From the NCBI GenBank assembly GCA_964405235.1, contig CAYONG010000176.1, positions 1 to 17,698 of the forward strand: a DNA stretch of 17,698 nucleotides. Direction: 5' to 3'. Under the pieces are notes generated by a model, which saw only the letters and a list, made by a program, of their open reading frames with translations, had not been told where the DNA came from and made no database searches. The position numbers and the translations under genes were made by a program. Below, one piece after another: positions 1 through 11,394 of this stretch (position 1 is the stretch's first letter; the number at the start of each line of letters is the position of its first letter). The DNA comes from WS-11 sp964405235. GTDB lineage: Bacteria; Eisenbacteria; RBG-16-71-46.

Positions 1-1540
<1,540 letters not shown>

Positions 1541-1544
<4 letters not shown>

Positions 1545-2545
1545 CCCCCACCAGCCCCTTCAAGGTCGCCGTCGTGCAGCACGCCCCGGTGTTCCTCGAC
1601 CGCGACGCCACGGTCGAGAAAGCCTGCCGCCTGGTCGCCGAGGCGGCGGGCGAGGGGGCGAAGCTGGTGGTGTTCCCCGAGACGTTCATCCCCGCCTATC
1701 CCGACTGGGTCTGGGTCCTCGCCGCGCGCGAGCGCAAGGCGCTGGGTTCCCTCTACGCCGAGCTGGTCGCCAACTCTGTGACGGTGCCCGGGCCCGATAC
1801 GGCGCGCCTCGGTGCGGCGGCGAAGGCGGCGGGCGTCCAGCTCGTCATCGGCGTCAACGAGCTGAACGCCGAGGCGAGCGGGGCGAGCCTCTACAACACG
1901 CTGCTCTTCTTCGACGCGCAAGGGCGCCTCTACGCCAAGCACCGCAAGCTGGTGCCGACCGGCGGCGAGCGCCTGGTGTGGGCGCAGGGGGACGGCAGCA
2001 CGCTCGCCGTCCACGACACGCCGCTCGGGCGGCTGTGCGGTGTCATCTGCTGGGAGAACTACATGCCGCTCACGCGCTATGCCATGTACGCGTGGGGGGC
2101 GCAGATCTACATCGCGGCCACCTGGGATCGCGGCGAGCCGTGGCTCGCCAGCATGAAGCACATCGCCCGCGAGGGGCGGGTCTACGTGCTCAACGTCTGC
2201 ACCGCGCTCCATCGCGACGACATTCCCGACCGGCTCGATTTCAAGCGCCTCTACCCACCGGGGCGCGAGTGGATCAATGCCGGCGACAGCGCGGTCGTGA
2301 GCCCCGAGGGCGAGTTCCTCGCCGGGCCTCTGCACGAGCGGCACGGCATCCTTTACGCCGAGATCGATCCCATGCAGTTCGCCGCCGCGCGCTGGATGTT
2401 CGACCCCGCCGGGCACTACGCCCGGCCGGACGTGTTCCAACTGACCGTGCGCCGCACGCCCCGCCCGCTGCTGGGCGAGGCGGCGACCACATCCACGACA
2501 CGCCGCGCCAAGCCGCGCTCGAAACGAACCCGGAGGACACGCTGA
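1541..2545 (+). CDS. Nitrilase (carbon-nitrogen hydrolase superfamily)
   Basis: Nitrilases hydrolyse organic nitriles to carboxylic acids and ammonia through a Cys-Glu-Lys triad. From the proposed CTG (residue 1), the triad is Glu47 in FPET, Lys136 in KHRKLVPT and Cys170 in GVICWENYMPL. The following AATWDRGEPW and HIAREGRVYV segments are typical of true nitrilases rather than amidases or NAD synthetase domains. Length is 334 residues, normal for the family. The C-terminus is an unusual strongly basic tail rich in Arg and Lys. The frame is open far upstream into clpB but has no usable ATG/GTG/TTG near the conserved start. CTG at 1541 overlaps the clpB stop (CTGA) and has GGGAG seven bases upstream. 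The GTG at 1574 would remove part of the first beta strand. Expression is probably coupled to clpB. The natural substrate cannot be read from the sequence. Confidence 0.93.
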
Positions 2546-3174
2546 TGGCTGAGACCCGCGCCGTGATGGAAGTACGACCTGTGACCCTCGAAGGCGAGCA
2601 CGTCCGCCTCGAGCCCCTGACCATGGCCCATCATGCGGCGCTGTGGGAGATCGCGAAGGACCACGAGTTGTGGCGTTGGACCGCCGCCGACGTGCGCACG
2701 CCCGACGATCTCAAGCGCTATATGGAAACGGTGCTGGCCGAGCAGGCCGCTGGCCGCGCGCTGCCGTTCGCCACCATCGCCAGGGCGTCGGGGCATCCGG
2801 CCGGCAGCACGCGGTTCGGAAACATCGAGCCGCTCAACCGTCGTGCCGAGATCGGCTGGACCTGGGTCGGGAGCGCCTGGCACCGCACCGCGGTCAACAC
2901 CGAGGCCAAGCTGCTCATGCTCACGCACGCCTTCGAGACCTGGGGCTGCATCCGGGTCGAGCTCAAGACCGACGCGCTGAACCAGGCGTCGCGCGCGGCG
3001 ATCGCACGGCTCGGGGCCATGGAGGAAGGCACGCTGCGCCGGCACATCGTCACCCAGACCGGCCGCGTTCGCGACACCGTCTACTACAGCATCCTGGACG
3101 AGGAATGGCCGACGCTCAAGGCACGGCTCGAGGCGCGGTTGCGCAAGAGCTCGGATCGGACGCTCACCCGGTGA
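2545..3174 (+). CDS. GNAT family N-acetyltransferase (RimJ/RimL-like)
   Basis: A 209-residue single-domain acetyltransferase that would move an acetyl group from acetyl-CoA to an amine, protein N-terminus or small molecule. The start VTLEGEHVRLEPLT, the middle GNIEPLNRRAEIGWTWV, and the end with TDALNQASRAAIARLGA and GTLRRH follow the Acetyltransf_3 (RimJ/RimL/SpeG-like) pattern. In that pattern a parental side chain is followed by a beta strand (RVELKTD) and the acetyl-CoA-binding helix. The ATG overlaps the nitrilase stop by one base (TGATG) and has GGAGG at 2532-2536, eight bases upstream, which argues for this start over the ATG at 2566. No signal peptide, so it is cytoplasmic. The substrate is unknown. 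Confidence 0.9.
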   Translation: MAETRAVMEVRPVTLEGEHVRLEPLTMAHHAALWEIAKDHELWRWTAADVRTPDDLKRYMETVLAEQAAGRALPFATIARASGHPAGSTRFGNIEPLNRRAEIGWTWVGSAWHRTAVNTEAKLLMLTHAFETWGCIRVELKTDALNQASRAAIARLGAMEEGTLRRHIVTQTGRVRDTVYYSILDEEWPTLKARLEARLRKSSDRTLTR

Positions 3175-3197
3175 TTCGCCGTCGGGGCTGCCGTGCA

Positions 3198-5222
3198 ATG
3201 CGTCTCGCCCTCGTCGCGCTCGGTGCGTGGTGCCTCGGCGCTGCGTTCCCGGCCGACGCGGACCCCGCCCTCCCCACGGCATCGTCGCCGACCCGTTCCG
3301 TCACGCCCACGCTCGACCAGATCGTGTCGCTCAAGCGCGTCTCCTCGCCGGCGCTGTCCCCGGACGGGCGCTGGGTCGCCTACACCGTGCGTGACACCGA
3401 CTGGGTGGCGAACGCGTTCGTCACGCAGATCTGGCTTGCCGACGCGCGCAACGGGGAGACCCGCCAGATCACCCAGGGGAAGAAGAACAGCAACGCCCCT
3501 GCCTGGGCGCCGGATGGGCGAAGCATCGCGTTCGGCTCCGAGCGCACCGAGAAGCGGCAGGTGTTCGTTCTCGACATGACCGGTGGCGACGCGGTTCAGC
3601 TCACATCGGCGGATGAGGGCGTGACCGGCTTCGCGTGGTCGCCGGATGGGACGACGATCGCCTACGTCACCCGGGATCCGGTTTCGAAGGCGATGAAAGA
3701 GCGCGAGAAGCGCGACGGCGACCTCGAGCGGGTGGGCGAGGAGCACCGGGTGAGCCACCTGTGGGTGATCGATGCCGCCTCGCGCAAGGCGAGGCAGCTC
3801 ACCCGCGGGGCATTCCACGTGGGTGGCTTCGAGTGGTCGCCGGACGGCGGGCGTATCGCGTTCGACCACCAGATCAACGCCGATCTGGGCGCCGACAGCA
3901 CCGCCGACCTCTCGGTGGTCACGCTTGCGGACAGCACGGTGCGCCCCCTGGTCACCCAGCCGGGGCCCGACACCGGCCCGGTGTGGTCGCCCGACGGAGC
4001 GCGGGTCGCATTCGAGACCACGATGGCGTCGCGCTGGTTCTACTACGCGAATACGATGATCGCCGTGGTCCCGGCCGAAGGCGGCGCGGTCGAGCCGCTC
4101 ACCGCGGAGTTCGACGAGGACTGCGGGCTCTTCGACTGGGGGCCGGACGGCATCTACTTCTCGGCCTCCCGACGCACCTGGAGCCATCTCCATCGCCTCG
4201 ACCCCGCCACGCGGCAGGTCACGCGCCTGGCCCACGCCGACGAGTGGATCGGCACGGCTTTCAGCTTCGATTCTGGGTTCGCGAACGTCGCGTTCGTGGG
4301 CAGCGACGCGACGCACTATCCCGAGATCTGCGTGGCGCCGCTCGCCACCATGGCACCGAAGCGTCTGACCGACATGGGCGCCCAACTCACAGGCTGGAAG
4401 CTCGGCACCTCGGAACTCATCCGCTGGACCAGCCGCGACGGCGCCGAGATCGAAGGCGTGCTCCACAAGCCGCCCGGCTTTCGGATCGGCCGGCGCCATC
4501 CGCTGATCGTCGTCATCCACGGCGGGCCGACCGCCGTCTCGCGGCCTTCGCTCTTCTCGTCCCCCGGTGTCTAGCCCGTCGACTTGTGGCTCGCGAAAGG
4601 CGCGCTGGTGCTGGAGCCCAACTACCGGGGGAGCGCCGGCTACGGCGCCGCATTCCGGGCGCTCAACGTACGCAACCTCGGCGTCGGGGACGCCTGGGAC
4701 GTCATGTCCGGGATCGACGCGCTCATCCGGCGCGGTCTCGCCGACAGCACGCGCGTCGGGGTGTGCGGCTGGAGCCAGGGGGGCTACATCTCGGCATTCC
4801 TCGCCACGAACGAGAGCCGGCGCTTCCGCGCCATCTCGGTGGGCGCCGGGATCTCGGACTGGATGACCTACTACGTCAACACCGACATCACCCCGTTCAC
4901 GCGCCAGTACCTCCACGCCACGCCGTGGGACGATCCCGGGATCTATGCGCGCACATCGCCCATCACCGCGGTCAAGCAGGCGAGCACGCCGACGCTGATC
5001 CAGCACGGGGAGAACGACGCCCGCGTGCCGGCGCCCAATGCCTACGAACTGCATCGCGCGCTCGAGGACGTCGGCGTCACGACCCGGCTCGTCATCTACA
5101 AGGGGTTCGGGCACGGCATCAACAAGCCGAAGGCGGTGCGCGCGGCGCTGCGCGAGAATCTCGAATGGTTCGACCGTTACCTGTGGGGGGAGGGGACGGA
5201 GAAGCCCGAGGCGGGGCGCTGA
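3198..5222 (+). pseudogene. S9 family (prolyl oligopeptidase-type) peptidase interrupted by an in-frame TAG
   Basis: An exported serine peptidase of the S9 family (beta-propeller plus alpha/beta hydrolase). The N-terminus (MRLALVALGAWCLGAAF, cleavage likely after PADA) looks like a signal peptide. Residues about 35-410 are propeller repeats with SPDGRWVAY-type blades. The hydrolase domain begins near LIVVIHGGP (bases 4503-4529). The frame then meets TAG at 4572-4574 (codon 459) and continues in the same frame with PVDLWLAKGALVLEPNYRG. Ser526 (GWSQGG), Asp607 (HGENDARV) and His639 (GFGHGIN) all follow the stop, so the first product (458 residues) cannot be catalytic. Relatives, as I recall them, have YP at this point, so TAG looks like a one-base change from a Tyr codon. 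The second part could only start at TTG 4584, without a visible ribosome site. The start may instead be GTG 3171, which overlaps the GNAT stop (GTGA). Recent mutation, sequencing error or readthrough are all possible. Confidence 0.88.
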
Positions 5223-5268
5223 GCCAGATGGGGAGGGGGGTGCGGTCCCGGGGGCGCTGGCATGGCGC

Positions 5269-6048
5269 CTACAACCGGAACCCCGCCGAGACGCTGATGG
5301 TCTCGCCGGTGATGTTCCGCGCCTCGTCCGAGGCGAGGAACACCGCCGTGGCCGCGATCTCCTCGGGCTCGACCAGGCGCCGCAGGGCGTTCTGGCCGAG
5401 AAACAACTCCTGCTCGACCTCGTCCGCGGGGCGTCCCAGCACGGCGGCCCGGTCACGGATGACGTTGGTCAGCCGCTCGCCGCGCGTCGAGCCGGGCGCG
5501 ATGGCGTTCACCGTGATGTTCTGCGGCCCGACCTCGAGCGCCAGCGAGCGGGTCAGGCCGATCATGCCCCACTTCGAGGCGGCGTAGGCGCTGCGCAGCG
5601 CGTAGCCGATCTTCCCGGCCACCGATGTAATGTTGATGATGCGCCCGCCGCCGGCCGCGACCAGGTGCGGGATGGCGTGCTTCGCGCACAGGAACGCGCC
5701 GGTCAGATTGATCGCGAGCGTGCGCTCCCACTCACCGGTGGGCGCCTCGGTCGCCAGCGCCGTCGGCCCAGCGATGCCCGCGTTGTTGACCAGGATGTCG
5801 AGACGCCCGAACCGCTCGACCGTGTCCGCCACCATGCGGGTCACGGCGGCCTCGTCCGAGACGTCGGCGACCAGGGCCAGCACACGGCCGCCGTTCGCCA
5901 GGATCCCGGCGGCGGCCAGCTCGAGCGGCGCGCGGGCGGTGCCCGACACCGTGACCGCTGCGCCCTCGGCGGCGAGGCCGATCGCGATGGCGCGTCCGAT
6001 CCCGCGTCCGCCGCCGGTGACGATCGCGACCCTGCCGGAGAGTTTCAT
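5269..6048 (-). CDS. SDR family oxidoreductase (FabG-like)
   Basis: A 259-residue classical short-chain dehydrogenase/reductase that would reduce or oxidise a carbonyl/hydroxyl substrate with NAD(P)(H). The Rossmann motif TGGGRGIG is at residues 11-18, NNAG at 88-91, the catalytic Asn at 114, Ser142 (NITSVAG), Tyr155 and Lys159 (YAASK), followed by NITVNAIAPG. All catalytic residues are present. The C-terminal ITGETISVSAGFRL resembles the FabG-type ending (ITGQ..SVDGG), but it ends Ala-Gly-Phe instead of Asp-Gly-Gly. The absence of fatty-acid synthesis neighbours leaves the substrate open. It converges on the S9 peptidase with 46 bases between. No Shine-Dalgarno is visible before the ATG; a -10-like TACATT lies six bases upstream, so the mRNA may be leaderless. 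Confidence 0.93.
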   Translation of the reverse strand: MKLSGRVAIVTGGGRGIGRAIAIGLAAEGAAVTVSGTARAPLELAAAGILANGGRVLALVADVSDEAAVTRMVADTVERFGRLDILVNNAGIAGPTALATEAPTGEWERTLAINLTGAFLCAKHAIPHLVAAGGGRIINITSVAGKIGYALRSAYAASKWGMIGLTRSLALEVGPQNITVNAIAPGSTRGERLTNVIRDRAAVLGRPADEVEQELFLGQNALRRLVEPEEIAATAVFLASDEARNITGETISVSAGFRL

Positions 6049-6054
6049 GCGGTC

Positions 6055-6063
6055 AATGTAGCA
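6055..6063 (-). promoter_or_regulatory. Candidate extended -10 element giving a leaderless SDR transcript
   Basis: On the minus strand the sequence TGCTACATT is followed by six bases and then the SDR start codon. TACATT fits TAnnnT and the preceding TGC fits the extended -10 motif. Transcription would start at or next to the A of ATG, which agrees with the lack of a Shine-Dalgarno sequence. No convincing -35 is visible. Confidence 0.3.
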
Positions 6064-6172
6064 CGGCGCAGCACGCGGATCGGGCCTTAGGATGCATGCC
6101 CCGGCGTGGCCGGCCGGGATCGCTCCGAACAGGGGGTGCGCCCGACGCCACGGCCGGGCCGCCGCGCGACGA

Positions 6173-7525
6173 CTATCGCCCGGAGGCGGCCCTGACGACG
6201 CGCGCCTGTAGAACTACGCCGTTCGAGAGCAGCGAGTCGGCCGCGCGCTCGGCCGCCGCGGGATTCGGATAGCCGCCGATGACGACGCGGAAGACGCGCG
6301 AGCCGTACTCGAGGGTGGTGACGACGCGCGCTCGAAGCCCCGCGGCCGCGAGACGCTCGCGCTCCACCCGGGCCCGCTCCTCGAAGATAAAGGTGGCGAC
6401 CTCGAGGCCGAACTTCGTGGCCGGCGCCTGGCGAGGCGCGGGCTCGACCGACGATGGCGCGGCCCCCGATACCGGGGTCGGATCCGGAACTGTCGTCCTG
6501 GGTGCGGGCGGGCGGAGCGTGGGCGCGAACTCCTGATCGTTCGGGGCCACCTCGGCAGGAGTAGCGATTGGTGCCGGCCCGCCGACGGCCGGGGTGGGCG
6601 GCGTGGGTGAGGGCTCGGGAACGTACGGCTGCCTCTCGACCGCCGGTGCGGAGGTCGGTACGGGGCGCGCGGGCTCGGTCCCGGGTGGCACGAGGCTCCC
6701 GCGCATCGACATGCGCACCACGAGCGCGATGACGCATACGGCGGCGACCGCGATCAGGACTCCATGACTGCCGGAGTTCCGGCGCCTCCGGTGGCTGCGT
6801 GGGCGCGAGCCCCTTCTGCGCGCCGGGACGCCGTAGACGGGGGCGAACGCGCGCTCGCTCTCAGCTGCCGCGGGTTCCGGGGCCGACGGTGGTGCCACCG
6901 GCGCCGACGCTCGCGCCGGAGCGCTCACCATCTTCAAGTGGTGGAGGGTCGGGGCGTGCGCGCCGCGCTCGGCCGCTCCCGCGAAGGGACCCGCTCCCGC
7001 CGTCGGTATGAATCGTGAGACCCAATCGCGGGCATCCGGGTTGAGCTCCTCCGACGGCTGGGCCGGAAGCGCGAATGCACCCGGCTGGAACGGGGGCAGA
7101 TCCGAATCGTCCTCCCAGGCAGCGATCGGCGCGTCCGGTACCGGCGCGGAAGCCATGGCGCGCGAGGTGATCACGGCGACCGCCTGCACTGGGGCTGACT
7201 TCGAGACGGGGGCTATCTCCGCGACGGGTGCTGTCTCGGCCGCCGGGGCGGTTTCAGCGGCCTTACGCACGTGGGTGGGAGACACCGCCGGCGCTCCCTC
7301 GGCGGTGGCGATGCGCAACGCACTGCCCGCCAGTTCGAGCATCGCGTCGGGGACTCCGCCCGCGAGCTCGTGGATCAGGTCGCAGGTGTCGATCGGGTAG
7401 AGCGCGCCGCCGTCCCCGTCGAACGCCCGCACGCGGCGCCGGATCAGCCGCGAGGCGTCCTTGGCGGACAGCGTGGCTGGTGACGCGAAGGGATCGCCGC
7501 GCAAGCCGTACGGATGGTTCGACAT
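6173..7525 (-). CDS. DamX-like inner-membrane SPOR-domain protein with a remnant ExeA/GspA-type ATPase N-terminus
   Basis: A 450-residue single-pass membrane protein. SPOR domains bind denuded septal peptidoglycan, so a role in division or envelope maintenance is likely. Residues 4-13 (HPYGLRGDPF) match the N-terminal start of ExeA/GspA/DamX-type AAA ATPases. Residues 19-90 (LSAKDASRLIRRRVRAF, LIHELAGGVPDAM, ending VSPTHVRKAA) match the C-terminal lid of the same ATPases. The roughly 200-residue core with Walker A and B is absent between them. Then come hexapeptide repeats (90-113), an acidic/Pro region, a basic stretch RRRGSRPRSHRRRRN, a transmembrane helix (about 253-270), a Pro-rich periplasmic linker (about 273-365) and a C-terminal SPOR domain (about 369-447). 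Topology by the positive-inside rule is N-in/C-out. AGGGAG precedes the ATG closely. It lies 106 bases downstream of aceE on the same strand. Confidence 0.85.
   Translation of the reverse strand: MSNHPYGLRGDPFASPATLSAKDASRLIRRRVRAFDGDGGALYPIDTCDLIHELAGGVPDAMLELAGSALRIATAEGAPAVSPTHVRKAAETAPAAETAPVAEIAPVSKSAPVQAVAVITSRAMASAPVPDAPIAAWEDDSDLPPFQPGAFALPAQPSEELNPDARDWVSRFIPTAGAGPFAGAAERGAHAPTLHHLKMVSAPARASAPVAPPSAPEPAAAESERAFAPVYGVPARRRGSRPRSHRRRRNSGSHGVLIAVAAVCVIALVVRMSMRGSLVPPGTEPARPVPTSAPAVERQPYVPEPSPTPPTPAVGGPAPIATPAEVAPNDQEFAPTLRPPAPRTTVPDPTPVSGAAPSSVEPAPRQAPATKFGLEVATFIFEERARVERERLAAAGLRARVVTTLEYGSRVFRVVIGGYPNPAAAERAADSLLSNGVVLQARVVRAASGR
7187..7258 (-). repeat. Four tandem hexapeptide-coding repeats in the SPOR protein
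   Basis: Residues 90-113 read AETAPA, AETAPV, AEIAPV, SKSAPV: four 18-base units in frame, followed by the related QAVAV. They lie just after the ATPase-lid remnant, in the predicted cytoplasmic part, and form a low-complexity Ala/Pro linker. Confidence 0.75.
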
Positions 7526-7631
7526 GATCTCCCTGCCGGGTGGACGGACGCGTGGTCCATCCGGTCATCGGCAGGGGCGGCAGGAACTTGCGTCCGAAAT
7601 CAGGGCCTGCAGCGGGCTCGCCGCCACCGCG

Positions 7632-10352
<2,721 letters not shown>

Positions 10353-10399
10353 GGGTATCGGCACCTCGTTCAAGGGTCTGGAACGGGTGAAGATACAGG

Positions 10400-10430
10400 A
10401 AAACCGGCGCGGCCGTGGGTCAGGCGCCGG
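10400..10430 (-). terminator. Probable intrinsic terminator of the methyltransferase-epimerase operon
   Basis: On the minus strand CCGGCGC (10430-10424) pairs perfectly with GCGCCGG (10410-10404) around a 13-base loop, and is followed directly by TTTT (10403-10400) and CCTGT. The epimerase stop codon lies in the loop, so the hairpin overlaps the end of the gene. It separates the epimerase from aceE about 50 bases further on. Confidence 0.6.
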
Positions 10431-11394
10431 GGCGGTGGTTGACCAGACGCCGGTCCGAGGGATCGGGGATCAGGCCCGAGCGGATCGCGTCGCGGACCTC
10501 GCGGACGCCCTCGGCGACCCCGCGGCTGGCGTGGAACCCGAGCAGCCGTTCGATCTTGTCGAACACCACGTTGTAGCTCCGCTGGTCCACGATGTCGGGC
10601 ACCACGCGCACCTCGGTGCCGGGGATCTCCCGGATCAGCACCGGACCCAGGTCCTTCATCTGGTAGTTCTCGCGGTTGTCTCCCACGTTTAGGGTCTGCC
10701 CCCCCACCCGGTCGAGGTCGGCCTCGAGCGACGCCTGGAGCGCCCGGGCCACGTCGGTCACGTGCACGAAGGGCCGCCACTGCTCGCCGCCGAAGATGGA
10801 GACCGCGTGGTCACGGAGCGCGCGGGCCGTGAGCAGGTTGACCACCAGATCGAAACGCGTGCGCGGCGAATATCCGTAGACGGTGCCGAACCGGAGCACC
10901 GTGGGCCGGAACCCGGCACCCGTGATGCGCGTCAGTGCCAGCTCTGCGTTCACCCGGCTCTCGGCGTAGAGCTCGGTCGGCGCCAGCTCGGACTCCTCGC
11001 TCAGCCGGTCCGCGAGGCCGGTGCCGTAGACCGAACAGGTGGACGCGAACACGAATCGCGAGATGCCGGCGGCGACGCTGGATTCCGCCAGGTGCCGGGT
11101 CGCCTCGAAGTTGGTCTCGATCGCGAGCCTGGGATCGGCGGCGCAGGCGGCCTCGCCGACGATCGCCGCCAGGTGGACGATCGCATCGCGGTCACGCATC
11201 AGGGCATCGACCAGGGCGCGGTCCCGGATATCCCCGGTCACGAGGCGATAGCCCGGCCGGCCCTCGAGCTCGCGCAGCGATTCGCCGCCGAACGCGAGCC
11301 GGTCGACCACCACCACGTCGTGTCCCGTCTCGAGCAGCCTGCGCACCAGGATCGAGCCGATGTATCCGGCCCCGCCCGTGACCAACACCTTCAC
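10420..11394 (-). CDS. NAD-dependent epimerase/dehydratase (extended SDR, nucleotide-sugar type)
   Basis: A 324-residue extended short-chain dehydrogenase of the GalE/RmlB-like group, expected to act on a nucleotide-activated sugar. The Rossmann motif GGAGYIG is at residues 7-13, an acidic residue (Asp31) ends beta-2, the GDIRD and HLAAIVG segments follow, and the Ser/Thr of the active site is in FASTCSVYG (118-120). RFGTVYGYSPRTRFD and PFVHVTDVARA are typical substrate-side motifs. The YxxxK pair reads Tyr143-Ala-Glu-Ser-Arg147, so the catalytic lysine is replaced by arginine. Length is normal. It starts at GTG, overlapping the methyltransferase stop by four bases (GTGA), so the two are translated together and may act on one pathway, such as a surface sugar or a methylated glycan. 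The exact reaction cannot be named. Confidence 0.9.
   Translation of the reverse strand: MKVLVTGGAGYIGSILVRRLLETGHDVVVVDRLAFGGESLRELEGRPGYRLVTGDIRDRALVDALMRDRDAIVHLAAIVGEAACAADPRLAIETNFEATRHLAESSVAAGISRFVFASTCSVYGTGLADRLSEESELAPTELYAESRVNAELALTRITGAGFRPTVLRFGTVYGYSPRTRFDLVVNLLTARALRDHAVSIFGGEQWRPFVHVTDVARALQASLEADLDRVGGQTLNVGDNRENYQMKDLGPVLIREIPGTEVRVVPDIVDQRSYNVVFDKIERLLGFHASRGVAEGVREVRDAIRSGLIPDPSDRRLVNHRPGA

Noticed and set aside
4572..4574. Pyrrolysine or general amber recoding at the peptidase TAG
   Set aside because: TAG ends three other genes here, the position is expected to be tyrosine rather than an active-site residue, and no pyl genes are visible.
5253..5269. GGCGC/GCGCC hairpin between the convergent S9 peptidase and SDR genes as a bidirectional terminator
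   Set aside because: The stem is only five base pairs and neither side is followed by a T-tract.
3084..5456. A 790-residue open frame on the minus strand across the S9 peptidase
   Set aside because: It mirrors the codon bias of the peptidase, has no domain pattern, and runs through the genes on both sides.
6099..6168. GC palindromes between the SPOR and SDR genes (including CCGGC-GTG-GCCGG at 6101-6113)
   Set aside because: Short stems typical of GC-rich DNA, with no T-tract and no second copy in the window; not enough to call a terminator or repeat element.
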